In this document: positions 1 to 8,377 of the stretch, in pieces
Layout: every line of letters begins with the position of its first letter
How positions within the stretch are numbered: position 1 is the first letter of the stretch
NCBI RefSeq assembly: GCF_001435575.1
Contig: NZ_AZEA01000009.1
Span: forward strand, 22,113 to 80,224
Reading direction: 5' to 3'
Length of the DNA: 58,112 nt
Origin: Lentilactobacillus sunkii DSM 19904
Lineage (GTDB): Bacteria > Bacillota > Bacilli > Lactobacillales > Lactobacillaceae
Position numbers and translations under genes: made by a program
The notes under the pieces: model-generated
The model's database searches: none
Told to the model about the DNA's origin: nothing
What the model saw: the letters and a program-made list of their open reading frames with translations, nothing else

Positions 1-51
1 AAACACGTTTCAACTAAGTAGCATTAGAACTACACAAGTCCACACAAAACA

Positions 52-91
52 AGAGGCTCAAACAAACCAATCCCGGTTTGCTTGAGCCTCT
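52..91 (-). terminator. Rho-independent terminator after bioY
   Basis: A long inverted repeat follows the bioY stop on the minus strand: arms AGAGGCTCAA-CAAACC and GGTTTG-TTGAGCCTCT with one mismatch, then TGTTTTG. It marks the end of the fab-acc-birA-bioY transcription block. Confidence 0.85.
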
Positions 92-105
92 TTCCATACA
101 TAAAC

Positions 106-648
106 CTAATTTCGCGAAAATGCCCCACTCAACATCTTCATCCTGACAGCGACCAGGTACACTGCAACTGCTTTAATCGTATCACCCGGCAAAAATACCA
201 GACCAGAACCAAGTGCCCCAATCAAAGAAATTGGTGTCACAATCCAAAGCCAGACTGCACCGATAATGTTAACGATCAAAACGCCGGTGACCCAGATGCC
301 TGTCAGTTGACCCCATGAACGGCTCATAAATGGCCGTGACAGACTATAGCCCATCATTGAAGGAGTTAGTAGCCAACCTAACAGATATCCTGCTGTGGGC
401 CCGACAAAGACAGCTGGACCAGCTTGGCCGCCACTCAGGACTGGAAATCCCAGAAAAGCCAAGAGGAGAAATATTCCGACTGCTATTGTGCCGTTTTTAG
501 AGCCAAGAACAATTCCCGCCAACATGATCCCCAGATTCTGCATCACAATTGGAACCGGAATGATCCCCAGTGGAATTGGCGGAATCATGCCTAAAACGAT
601 AATGGCCGCCACAATTAATGACGTTTGAACCAATTCTTTAATTTTCAT
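106..648 (-). CDS. bioY: BioY, biotin-specific S component of an ECF transporter
   Basis: A 180-residue integral membrane protein with about six hydrophobic segments. It carries the BioY signature around residues 65-90 (AFLGFPVLSGGQAGP followed by VGPTAGYLLGW). BioY binds biotin in the membrane and is energised by the shared EcfA1-EcfA2-EcfT module, which is encoded at 37-39.6 kb in this window. The gene is last in the fab/acc/birA series, and a BirA-operator-like palindrome lies directly upstream, so biotin repression is likely. The ATG start has an AAAGG-type ribosome binding site. Length and motif agree with the family. Confidence 0.95.
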   Translation of the reverse strand: MKIKELVQTSLIVAAIIVLGMIPPIPLGIIPVPIVMQNLGIMLAGIVLGSKNGTIAVGIFLLLAFLGFPVLSGGQAGPAVFVGPTAGYLLGWLLTPSMMGYSLSRPFMSRSWGQLTGIWVTGVLIVNIIGAVWLWIVTPISLIGALGSGLVFLPGDTIKAVAVYLVAVRMKMLSGAFSRN

Positions 649-665
649 CGTGTTCGCCTTTCAAA

Positions 666-703
666 AAACGGTTAACGCCGTTCATCGCCTCGGTTAACCG
701 TTT
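666..703 (-). promoter_or_regulatory. BirA-operator-like palindrome that is also a terminator-shaped hairpin
   Basis: Perfect 11-bp arms (AAACGGTTAAC / GTTAACCGTTT) are separated by 16 nt between birA and bioY. Read inward it is GTTAACG-N14-GGTTAAC, one mismatch from the GTTAACC-N15-GGTTAAC form known for Firmicute BirA operators. On the minus strand the second arm runs into TTTTTTG, as in an intrinsic terminator after birA. It may be an operator, a terminator, or both; which of these acts in vivo cannot be told from sequence. Confidence 0.65.
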
Positions 704-715
704 GAGTATATAAAA

Positions 716-1708
716 TTATCCCAGGTAGGAATTCCCTGGTAAATAAACTTTTGTGACCTCACCACTTGAAACAGTCACCATCTGACCAGAATCTTCTTTG
801 ATGACCAATGCCCCATCGCCCGTGAAATGATCCGCAAAGCCGGTAATGGTTTGATTACCCATCACAACTTGAACCTTTTTGCCCAGAGTTTCCGATAATT
901 TGGCATATTCCTGAAGAAAGTTGCCACTAGCATAGGTCTGATACATATAGAAGAAATGATCAATAATACTGGCGGCAATGCGATTTTTATCAATTGATGT
1001 ATTGTTCACGATTGCCCCTGCCTTGTGCGCGATTGCTGAAGGAAAATTAGCCGAATTAATATTTAAGCCAATCCCAACAATCACATTCTCATGTAATCCG
1101 TCTTCGAGACTTGAAATAGTTTCGGTTAAGATACCGCCGCATTTCTTGTCGTGGACCAATATATCATTTACCCATTTGACTCGGAAATCTTCGTTAGGGA
1201 AAAACCGCTTCAGGGATCGGACGACACAAACTGCTGTCCCTGTGGTTATCAAGCCTGAGTGAATTGTTTGGCGGTTCTGCAGCGGGATGAGAATACTTAA
1301 ATAAATTCCACCATCAATCGGTGAATAAAAGTGTCTTCCCAAGCGGCCATGGCCTTTAGTCTGGGTGTCCGCAACAAAAACTTGCGGTTCTTCGAAATCC
1401 TGACTGCTGCTGAACTGTTTTGCGTAATCATTGGTCGAGGAAATACTTCTGAACGTATGAATTGCAACCGGCATGGTTGTGGTTCGATAATGGTCAATCA
1501 CAGCAGTGTCAAAGAATTGGGATTTTTGGTAACAGTAACCCAATCCCTTCTTTGTCGCAATCAAATGGCCACACTGTTCCAGCTTTTGAATGTTGTTATA
1601 CACAGCCGGTCGGCTAATATTCAATTTTTTGGCAAGCGCGTTACCTGAGACATAACGGCCGCCCGCGTTCAACAGTGCACCTAAAATTTGTGTCTGGTGA
1701 TTTACCAT
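716..1708 (-). CDS. birA: Bifunctional biotin--[acetyl-CoA carboxylase] ligase / biotin repressor BirA
   Basis: This 330-residue class II BirA makes biotinyl-5'-AMP and transfers biotin to the AccB lysine, and as a dimer represses biotin genes. Residues about 5-60 form a winged helix-turn-helix (LAKKLNISRPAVYNNIQKLE). The biotin/ATP loop is KGHGRLGRHFYSP at 118-130, a variant of GRGRxGRxW, followed by KWVNDI near 200 and KCGGIL. A C-terminal SH3-like domain follows. The gene begins 27 nt after fabI, so it is probably cotranscribed with the acc genes whose product it modifies. The N-terminal domain shows that it can regulate, which fits the operator-like repeat before bioY. Confidence 0.96.
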   Translation of the reverse strand: MVNHQTQILGALLNAGGRYVSGNALAKKLNISRPAVYNNIQKLEQCGHLIATKKGLGYCYQKSQFFDTAVIDHYRTTTMPVAIHTFRSISSTNDYAKQFSSSQDFEEPQVFVADTQTKGHGRLGRHFYSPIDGGIYLSILIPLQNRQTIHSGLITTGTAVCVVRSLKRFFPNEDFRVKWVNDILVHDKKCGGILTETISSLEDGLHENVIVGIGLNINSANFPSAIAHKAGAIVNNTSIDKNRIAASIIDHFFYMYQTYASGNFLQEYAKLSETLGKKVQVVMGNQTITGFADHFTGDGALVIKEDSGQMVTVSSGEVTKVYLPGNSYLG

Positions 1709-1735
1709 TATCTATTCCTCTCGCTAACCAACTCA

Positions 1736-2494
1736 TTAAATCAAATGGACACCCTTATCGACGTAAACCACGTCGCCAGTCATACCAGTTGAGAGATCAC
1801 TCATTAAGAACGCTGCAACATTTCCAATTTCTGCTGTTGTGACACTCTTTTGGTCCACTGTTCGGGATTCTGATTCTTTCAATAATTCACTATGGTGCTT
1901 GATTCCAGTAACGGCAAGGGTCTTAACGGCACCGGCTGAAATTGCATTAACGCGGACACCGTTAGCACCCAAGTCAGATGCCAGATAGCGGACATTTGCT
2001 TCCAACGCTGCTTTGGCAACGCCCATCATGTTGTAATTAGGAATTGCCCGGGTTGATCCGAAGTAAGTCAATGTCAAAATGCTGCCTGGGTTGTTCAATA
2101 CCGGCTCGGCATAACGGGCAACCGAAATCAATGAATAAGCACTGATATTTTGAGCCAAATCATAGCCGACTTTAGTTGTATTTACCAAACCGGAAGTTAA
2201 CGTATCCTTGTCAGCGTATGCGATGGCATGAATAACACCGTCAATTTTGCCGTATTTGCTGCCGATCTGTTCAAATGCTGCTTTGACATTTTCATCGTCA
2301 GAAACATCACATTCCAATAAATCTGCGTCATCGGGAACAAATCGTTCCAGACTCTTTTTAATCCGGTCATTTTGATAGGTCAAAACGACTTTGGCACCCT
2401 GATTCAAGATTGCTTGGGTACAGCCCCAGGCGATACTGCGTTTGTTTGCAACCCCCATGATAACGATTGTTTTTCCATCTAAAAAGCCGCTCAT
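1736..2494 (-). CDS. fabI: Enoyl-[acyl-carrier-protein] reductase (NADH) FabI
   Basis: FabI performs the last reduction of each elongation cycle, enoyl-ACP to acyl-ACP. The 252-residue short-chain dehydrogenase has a GVANKRSIAWG nucleotide-binding loop at residues 14-24 and catalytic Tyr144, Tyr154 and Lys161 in the SYLG/NYNxMGxAK context. An upstream in-frame start 9 codons earlier was rejected because GGAGG sits directly before this ATG. It is the last fab gene of the cluster, after accA. This is the triclosan-target type rather than FabK or FabL; no fabK is seen in the window. Confidence 0.96.
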   Translation of the reverse strand: MSGFLDGKTIVIMGVANKRSIAWGCTQAILNQGAKVVLTYQNDRIKKSLERFVPDDADLLECDVSDDENVKAAFEQIGSKYGKIDGVIHAIAYADKDTLTSGLVNTTKVGYDLAQNISAYSLISVARYAEPVLNNPGSILTLTYFGSTRAIPNYNMMGVAKAALEANVRYLASDLGANGVRVNAISAGAVKTLAVTGIKHHSELLKESESRTVDQKSVTTAEIGNVAAFLMSDLSTGMTGDVVYVDKGVHLI

Positions 2495-2521
2495 ATTTGT
2501 TCCTCCAAATTTTATCTTCAA

Positions 2522-3292
2522 TTAGAAATTCCGGTAACGTTGGTTTCTTCGATCAACCAGTTCATCGATTGGCAGTTCAGCCAATTCAGAAAATTCCTGA
2601 TCAAGAAAGCTGCGTAAATTACTCAAATCATCACCTGGCTCATACTCATGAATAATTTTATCAATAATGCCATCTTCTAATAATGCTTCAGGCGTTAATT
2701 TGAGTTCTTCAGCCGCTTCCTTAACCTTCGAGGAATCTTTCCACATGATGCTGGCATATCCCTCTGGTGACAGAACGGAATAAATGCTGTCTTCAAACAT
2801 GAAGACCCGATCACCACAAGACAGGGCAAGTGCCCCACCACTACCACCTTCACCAACAATAATCGTGATGTAGGGAACCTTCAACTGCATCCCTTGGATA
2901 ATGTTCTGGGCCACGGCCGAACCTTGACCATGATATTCAGAATCAACATCCGGCCAAGCTCCTGGTGTATTCACCAAGGCTAAAATTGGCCGGTGAAATT
3001 TTTCAGCCTGCTTCATGATCCGCAGCGCCTTTCGATAACCTTCCGGAGTGGGACTGCCAAAATGTCTGGCAATGTTTTCGTCGGTATCAGCACCCTTTTG
3101 AATGCCGACAACGGTAATTGGTTTATCGTTCAACAAACCAATTCCACCAATAATTGCCGGGTCGTCAGCTTCCAGTCGGTCACCATGCTGTTCAAAAAAA
3201 CTGGTGGTCAACCCGTGAACCAGTTCGGCAGTGGTAATCTTATCCGGCCGTCGAGCAGCCTTAACGCGCTCGTATGCTGTTTTATCTGCCAT
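2522..3292 (-). CDS. accA: Acetyl-CoA carboxylase carboxyltransferase subunit alpha AccA
   Basis: The alpha subunit of the carboxyltransferase moves the carboxyl group from biotinyl-AccB to acetyl-CoA, making malonyl-CoA. At 256 residues it is the short Gram-positive form. It contains the crotonase-fold oxyanion region (TIIVGEGGSGGALALSCGDRV, residues about 145-165) and the upstream PGAWPDVDSEYHGQ segment. Its start overlaps the end of accD by 11 bp, so the two subunits of the A2B2 carboxyltransferase are translationally coupled. It is followed after 27 nt by fabI. Confidence 0.96.
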   Translation of the reverse strand: MADKTAYERVKAARRPDKITTAELVHGLTTSFFEQHGDRLEADDPAIIGGIGLLNDKPITVVGIQKGADTDENIARHFGSPTPEGYRKALRIMKQAEKFHRPILALVNTPGAWPDVDSEYHGQGSAVAQNIIQGMQLKVPYITIIVGEGGSGGALALSCGDRVFMFEDSIYSVLSPEGYASIMWKDSSKVKEAAEELKLTPEALLEDGIIDKIIHEYEPGDDLSNLRSFLDQEFSELAELPIDELVDRRNQRYRNF

Positions 3293-4127
3293 AACCCTGC
3301 TCCTTTGTATGAAGAGAAATTAACTGTTTCAACGTCTGCTTCATTTCTTTTCGGGGAACGATTGCGTCAATGAACCCATGTTCCATAACAGTTTCGGCAC
3401 TTTGAAAGTCCTTTGGCGGCTTCTGCATGATGGTCTGTTCGATCACCCGGCGGCCGGCAAAACCAACCAGCGCGTGAGGCTCAGCCAAAATGACATCCCC
3501 CTGCATCGCAAAGCTGGCGGTCACACCACCAGTTGTCGGATCACAAAGAACGACTGCGTAGAATAACCCTGCCTGACTATGGGCTTCAACAGCGCCTGAC
3601 ACCTTTGCCATTTGCATGAGCGAATGAATTCCCTCCTGCATCCGGGCACCGCCTGAAGCAGTGAACATAATGACCGGCAGCTTCTTTCGGGTTGCTTCTT
3701 CAAACATCCTGGTAATCTTTTCGCCAGTAGCGCTTCCCAAACTCCCCATGACAAAGAATGGATCCATAATTCCGACACCGACCTGCTGCTTATCAAGGGT
3801 TCCAATGCCCGTAAGGACACTTTCGTTGATTCCAGTGACTTTCTTCGCCTTTTTAACTTTAGCTAAATACTTTTCATCCTTGTATTGTTCAGGCACGGTC
3901 ATCTGTTTATCAATTTCTTCAAACGAATCAAAGGTAATCTTTGCCCTGCGTTTGGCAGTAATCCGAAAACCATAGCCGCAATTGGGACACGTTTTACTTG
4001 TGCCGGCCCGCAACGAAAAAAAGGTTGAGTGACAAATCGGGCATTCCCGCAGTATATGATCGGGAATGGCGTCCATCCGCTTAACCAGTTCTTCATGACT
4101 TGGCATATTAAACCGACTCCGTAACAT
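3282..4127 (-). CDS. accD: Acetyl-CoA carboxylase carboxyltransferase subunit beta AccD
   Basis: The beta subunit of the carboxyltransferase, 281 residues. An N-terminal four-cysteine zinc finger is present at Cys29, Cys32, Cys47 and Cys50, followed by the carboxyltransferase domain (FTASGGARMQEG and DPTTGGVTASFA). The start is set by AAGGAGGG placed 6 nt before the ATG. The gene overlaps accC upstream by 20 bp and accA downstream by 11 bp, a tight arrangement that would balance subunit amounts. All the zinc and catalytic-region motifs look intact. Confidence 0.96.
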   Translation of the reverse strand: MLRSRFNMPSHEELVKRMDAIPDHILRECPICHSTFFSLRAGTSKTCPNCGYGFRITAKRRAKITFDSFEEIDKQMTVPEQYKDEKYLAKVKKAKKVTGINESVLTGIGTLDKQQVGVGIMDPFFVMGSLGSATGEKITRMFEEATRKKLPVIMFTASGGARMQEGIHSLMQMAKVSGAVEAHSQAGLFYAVVLCDPTTGGVTASFAMQGDVILAEPHALVGFAGRRVIEQTIMQKPPKDFQSAETVMEHGFIDAIVPRKEMKQTLKQLISLHTKEQGYGR

Positions 4128-5487
4128 GGAATCCCTCCTTATCGCTCAACACTTCATTTTGAATATAGCTGGTCGAATAAATGCCTTCATGGAATTTATC
4201 AGTACTGATTAAATAATCCAAGAAATCCTGATTCGTCCGGATCCCTTCAATCTCCAGTTCCTTTAAAATCCGATGCATTTTAGATATCACCGTATCTCGA
4301 TCGTTTAGATGAACGATGACTTTAGCAATCATTGAATCGTAAAATGGTGAAATAAAGCTCCCCGTTGTGACTCCTGAGTCAATTCGAACACCAAGTGATC
4401 CGGCCGGGAAAAATAAATGATTAATCTGGCCGGGTTGTGGTGCAAAATTGTTGGCAGGATCTTCGGCATTTAGACGGCATTCCAACGCATGACCTTTAAC
4501 AGCTGCGTCAGCTTGAGTAAATGGCAGCTCCTCACCGGCTGCCACTACTAATTGGCCTTTAACCAATTCGATACCGGTCACTTCTTCAGTAATTGTGTGC
4601 TCCACTTGAAGTCTGGTATTCATTTCCATGAAGTAGAAGTGATGATCATCATCCATCAGGAACTCATAAGTTCCAGTATTGGTATAACCGAGCTTAAGTG
4701 TGGCATTGGCTACAATTCTCCCCAGTTCTTTTCGTTCTTTTGGACTAATCAGAACGCATGGGCTCTCTTCAATGACTTTTTGATGGTTGCGTTGAAGAGA
4801 ACAATCCCGTTCAGGCAAATAGACCACATGACCGAAATTATCCGCAATTACCTGCATTTCAACATGCTTTGCCTTGCGAATAAGCTTTTCGACATAGATA
4901 TCGCCATCATTGTACGATATTCGAGCTTCTTGTTGGGTTTGCTCAAAGGCTGAACGAAGATCTTCGGGACGATCAACTTCACGAATTCCTTTACCACCAC
5001 CACCGGCAGCGGATTTCAGTAACACCGGAAAACCAATTTTTTCAGCCACCGCTTCAGCTTGGGGAACAGTATTAACAACCCCATCACTACCGGGGATGAC
5101 TGGTACACCGGCATTCTTCATTGCTTCTCGGGCATTGGCCTTATCACCCATCAATTCAATTAATTGATGACTCGGACCAATAAACTTGATGTGGCAGGTT
5201 TCGCAAAGTTGGGCAAACTCGGCGTTCTCCGATAAGAATCCGTAACCTGGATGAATCGCTTCACATCCAGTCAGGTTGGCAGCACTGATAATCTGCGCCA
5301 TATTCAAATACGATTCACTGGGTTGAGGTCCACCAATACAAATGGCTTCGTCAGCCAAATGAACAAACAGACTGTCTTTATCGGCACTTGAATATACTGC
5401 CACTGCAGTAATTCCCATATCATGGAGGGCTCGAATAATTTGAACGGCAATTTCACCGCGATTAGCCACTAATACTTTTTTAAACAT
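4108..5487 (-). CDS. accC: Biotin carboxylase subunit AccC of acetyl-CoA carboxylase
   Basis: AccC uses ATP and bicarbonate to carboxylate biotin on AccB. The 459-residue protein has the N-terminal pre-ATP-grasp domain (FKKVLVANRGEIA), the glycine-rich loop GGGGKG at 162-167, the EMNTRLQVEH motif near 290-300 and the biotin-carboxylase C-terminal domain. I took the MFKKV start; a longer in-frame start 9 codons earlier lacks a binding site, while AGAGGTGAGCGA precedes this ATG. It follows the fabZ paralogue by 13 nt and overlaps accD. Confidence 0.96.
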   Translation of the reverse strand: MFKKVLVANRGEIAVQIIRALHDMGITAVAVYSSADKDSLFVHLADEAICIGGPQPSESYLNMAQIISAANLTGCEAIHPGYGFLSENAEFAQLCETCHIKFIGPSHQLIELMGDKANAREAMKNAGVPVIPGSDGVVNTVPQAEAVAEKIGFPVLLKSAAGGGGKGIREVDRPEDLRSAFEQTQQEARISYNDGDIYVEKLIRKAKHVEMQVIADNFGHVVYLPERDCSLQRNHQKVIEESPCVLISPKERKELGRIVANATLKLGYTNTGTYEFLMDDDHHFYFMEMNTRLQVEHTITEEVTGIELVKGQLVVAAGEELPFTQADAAVKGHALECRLNAEDPANNFAPQPGQINHLFFPAGSLGVRIDSGVTTGSFISPFYDSMIAKVIVHLNDRDTVISKMHRILKELEIEGIRTNQDFLDYLISTDKFHEGIYSTSYIQNEVLSDKEGFHVTESV

Positions 5488-5500
5488 TCGCTCACCTCTA

Positions 5501-5917
5501 TTACTCGACGGCAAAAATCAGATCTGCTTCACAAATTTGTTGACCGTCTCGTGTAATGATTCCATGGCCGAGGCCAATATTGTGTTTCAACTTCTTCAAT
5601 TGAACAGTAAATATCAATTTGTCACCTGGTCTGAAGTCATCTTGAAAATTGGCATTCTTAATTCCGCCGAAAAAAGCATTTTTGCCTTTATATTCCGGCA
5701 TTGAAAGAATAGCAGCAACGCCGGTCTGAGCCATTGATTCAATCATAATTGGCCGTGGAACAACCAGATTACCGGCTTTCTTATTGGCAAAAAACCACTC
5801 GTTGATTGAGATCAGTTTAACTGCAGAGGCACTCACACCTGGTTGAACATCAACAAACTTGTCAATCATTTGAAATGGATAACGTTGAGGGATGACATCT
5901 TGAACATCTGGTTTCAT
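5501..5917 (-). CDS. FabZ-family hot-dog protein lacking the catalytic histidine
   Basis: A 138-residue FabZ homologue placed between accB and accC. It aligns along its whole length with 3-hydroxyacyl-ACP dehydratases (HRYPF-like QRYPF at 11-15, E60-S-M-A-Q, late RPGD). However, the segment that is normally FFxGHFPxxPxMPG reads FFANKKAGNLVVPRP, so the catalytic His is replaced by Lys46, while the partner Glu60 is kept. The complete FabZ at the start of the operon retains GHFP. It would usually be annotated fabZ2. Dehydratase activity is doubtful; a structural, substrate-handling or regulatory role is possible. Start by a good GGAG site; 4 nt after accB. Confidence 0.85.
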   Translation of the reverse strand: MKPDVQDVIPQRYPFQMIDKFVDVQPGVSASAVKLISINEWFFANKKAGNLVVPRPIMIESMAQTGVAAILSMPEYKGKNAFFGGIKNANFQDDFRPGDKLIFTVQLKKLKHNIGLGHGIITRDGQQICEADLIFAVE

Positions 5918-5921
5918 TTGA

Positions 5922-6392
5922 TCACTCCTTCGTTACTTGGAAAATTGGCTGATCATATTCAACCATGCTGCCGTCTTCAACTAAAATGTTGGAGATCGTC
6001 CCAGTTACGTCACTCTTGACTTCATTGATCATTTTCATGGCTTCGATGACACAAACCACATCGCCTTTTTCAACGTGATCACCCTGCTTTTTGTAAGCCG
6101 GTTTATCAGGACTTGGGGCGAAGTAAACAACGCCGACCAATGGTGCTTTAATTTCAGCCACATTTTGACTGACAGGTTGGGCAGATTGAGCATCTGATTG
6201 TCCTGAAATAGTTTGTCCATGCCCTGAACCATCGGTGTTGACCGAGCTGGGTGTTGCGGAATTCTCCACAACAACGTGCTCATCGTCTCGCTTACTGAAC
6301 TTGAGCTTAAAGTCGTCTTGTGCCAGCTCAAAGTTTTTCAATGATGACTGGTCAAATTTTTCTAACAACCGTTCAATTTCTTTTTTATCCAT
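5922..6392 (-). CDS. accB: Biotin carboxyl carrier protein AccB
   Basis: AccB carries biotin between the carboxylase (AccC) and carboxyltransferase (AccA/D) active sites. The 156-residue protein has an N-terminal helical segment, a flexible Ser/Gly/Gln/Ala-rich linker at about 43-78 and a C-terminal biotinyl domain with EAMKM; Lys120 is the predicted biotinylated residue. The PxxD..AYKKQGD thumb precedes it. It begins 3 nt after fabF stops, and birA, which modifies it, lies about 4 kb downstream in the same direction. Confidence 0.96.
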   Translation of the reverse strand: MDKKEIERLLEKFDQSSLKNFELAQDDFKLKFSKRDDEHVVVENSATPSSVNTDGSGHGQTISGQSDAQSAQPVSQNVAEIKAPLVGVVYFAPSPDKPAYKKQGDHVEKGDVVCVIEAMKMINEVKSDVTGTISNILVEDGSMVEYDQPIFQVTKE

Positions 6393-6395
6393 TAC

Positions 6396-7625
6396 CTAAT
6401 CACACCCTTTAAATGCAATTACGGCGTTATGGCCTCCAAAACCAAAAGAGTTACTGATGGCATAGTTGACTTCAGCTTTTTTATTACTGTCGTTAACCAA
6501 TTCAACGTTACATTCTTCGTCTTGGTTGACCACACCGACGTTGACCGGCATCTGGTTATGCTGAATTGCGCCGATTGTTGCAACAGCCTCAATGGCCCCT
6601 GCAGCTCCCAATGCATGTCCAGTCATCCCTTTGGTGCTGCTGACCTTAACATGATCGTTGTTTGCAAACACTTCACTGATAGCTTTGGCTTCGGCACTGT
6701 CGTTGGCATGGGTACTGGTACCGTGGGCGTTGATGTAATCGACTTGGGATTCATCAATGCCAGCTTCTTTAACAGCCTGCTGCATAGCCCTTTTGGCACC
6801 TTTACCTTCAGGGTCTGGAGCAGTCATATGATAAGCATCACTGGTTGTTCCATAACCAACAACTTCGGCAAGAATCTTAGCCCCACGAGCCTTTGCATGA
6901 TCGTAGTCTTCCAGAATCAGGGTTGCTGAACCTTCACCCATGACAAAGCCGTTACGGTCTTTATCAAATGGTATAGATGCTTTTTCAGGATCTGTGGCTT
7001 TAGATAAGGCAGTCAAAGCAGCGAATCCGGCAATTCCAATTTCGTTGACTGAGGCTTCGGTACCACCGGCAATCATGACTTGCGCCTTGCCCTGCTTAAT
7101 GTATTCAAAAGCATTCCCAATCGCATTGGTTCCTGATGAACAGGCGGTTACAATTGCCTGACTGGTATTTTTAGCATTAAAGGCAATTGAGATGTTCCCA
7201 GCTGCCATGTTAATGATCGAATCCGGTACAAATAATGGTGAAACCCGCTTTGGACTTTTATCGTGCATCTTGATAACCTGTTGTTCGATAGTCGTTAAGC
7301 CACCAATTCCAGATCCGTAGATAACACCCAGTTCTTCAGGATCAATACCACCATCTGTTAAGCCGGCGTTCTCCATGGCTTCTTTGGCACTATACAAAGC
7401 ATAAGTACAAAACAGATCGTTTCGTTTGGCAAACTTTTTATCAACCCGTTTTAAGGGATCAAAATCTTTTACTTCACCGGCAACGGTAATGCCAGTGGGC
7501 TCTGAATCAAATTTTGTAATTGGGGCAATTCCAACCTTGGATGCAAATAAGTTTGTTAAAAAACTATCAACATCGTTACCGATTGGCGTAACGGCACCCA
7601 TTCCTGTAACAACTACTCTGCTCAT
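6396..7625 (-). CDS. fabF: Beta-ketoacyl-ACP synthase II FabF
   Basis: FabF condenses malonyl-ACP with a growing acyl-ACP. The 409-residue thiolase-fold protein has nucleophile Cys162 in TACSSGTNAIG and the two histidines in NAHGTSTHANDSAE and GHALGAAGA. The glycine-rich C-terminal SFGFGGHN motif is present. It lies between fabG and accB, 20 nt after fabG. Elongation enzyme of the operon; together with FabH it covers initiation and elongation, as no fabB is visible here. Confidence 0.96.
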   Translation of the reverse strand: MSRVVVTGMGAVTPIGNDVDSFLTNLFASKVGIAPITKFDSEPTGITVAGEVKDFDPLKRVDKKFAKRNDLFCTYALYSAKEAMENAGLTDGGIDPEELGVIYGSGIGGLTTIEQQVIKMHDKSPKRVSPLFVPDSIINMAAGNISIAFNAKNTSQAIVTACSSGTNAIGNAFEYIKQGKAQVMIAGGTEASVNEIGIAGFAALTALSKATDPEKASIPFDKDRNGFVMGEGSATLILEDYDHAKARGAKILAEVVGYGTTSDAYHMTAPDPEGKGAKRAMQQAVKEAGIDESQVDYINAHGTSTHANDSAEAKAISEVFANNDHVKVSSTKGMTGHALGAAGAIEAVATIGAIQHNQMPVNVGVVNQDEECNVELVNDSNKKAEVNYAISNSFGFGGHNAVIAFKGCD

Positions 7626-7645
7626 TTAATTACTCCTTTAACAAA

Positions 7646-8377
7646 CTAAATTGTTAATCCGCCGTCAACCGTGATCACTTGACCGGTGATGTATTGGTTG
7701 CCAGCTAAGAACGCAACTGCATCAGCAATCTCAGCTGGTTCCGCAAATCGTTTCAACGGAATTTGATCGGTGAATTCGCTTTGACGACGCTCACTCATTT
7801 TTTCAGTCATGTCAGTCTTGACCATCCCAGGTGCAACCGCATTGGAACGAATGCCACGCAAAGCGCCTTCACGAGCAGCCGTCTTGGTTAAACCAACCAG
7901 CCCGGCTTTACTCGATGAGTAATTTGCCTGGCCGAGATTACCGTGCAGACCAGAGATGCTCGAAATGTTCACAATTGCCCCTTTACGAGACTTTTGCATG
8001 AATTTCATTGCAAATTTAGTCATGTTGAATGCGCCAACCAAATTTGTATCCAAAACCGCTTTGAAGTCATCCAATTTCATACGGCTCAAAAGTTTATCTT
8101 TGGTAATTCCTGCATTGTTAACCAACACGTCAATTTGGCCGTGCTTTTCAACAACTTCATTGATCATCCGCTCGGCATCATCTTCATTGGCAACGTCGCC
8201 AACTAAAACGTCAAAGTTATAACCTGCATCAGCTAGATCCTTTGTCTGCTCATCGCTTAATTCATGGTGGGCGTTAATGACGACCGTCATCCCATCGTCG
8301 GAGAGCCGTTTGGCAATTGATAAGCCAATTCCTTTGGCAGCACCGGTAACTAAAGCGATCTGATTTGTTTCAGTCAT
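7646..8377 (-). CDS. fabG: 3-oxoacyl-[acyl-carrier-protein] reductase FabG
   Basis: FabG reduces 3-ketoacyl-ACP with NADPH. The 243-residue short-chain dehydrogenase has GAAKGIGLSIA at 12-22, NNAG at 87-90 and the catalytic Ser140, Tyr153 and Lys157 in the SSISG and YSSSKAG motifs. Its ATG overlaps the fabD stop by one base (TAATG), so translation of the two is probably coupled. Confidence 0.96.
   Translation of the reverse strand: MTETNQIALVTGAAKGIGLSIAKRLSDDGMTVVINAHHELSDEQTKDLADAGYNFDVLVGDVANEDDAERMINEVVEKHGQIDVLVNNAGITKDKLLSRMKLDDFKAVLDTNLVGAFNMTKFAMKFMQKSRKGAIVNISSISGLHGNLGQANYSSSKAGLVGLTKTAAREGALRGIRSNAVAPGMVKTDMTEKMSERRQSEFTDQIPLKRFAEPAEIADAVAFLAGNQYITGQVITVDGGLTI

Noticed and set aside
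1331-1648. Plus-strand open frames opposite birA, fab, gat and ribosomal genes
   Set aside because: They lie wholly within well-recognised minus-strand genes, lack ribosome sites and match no family I know.
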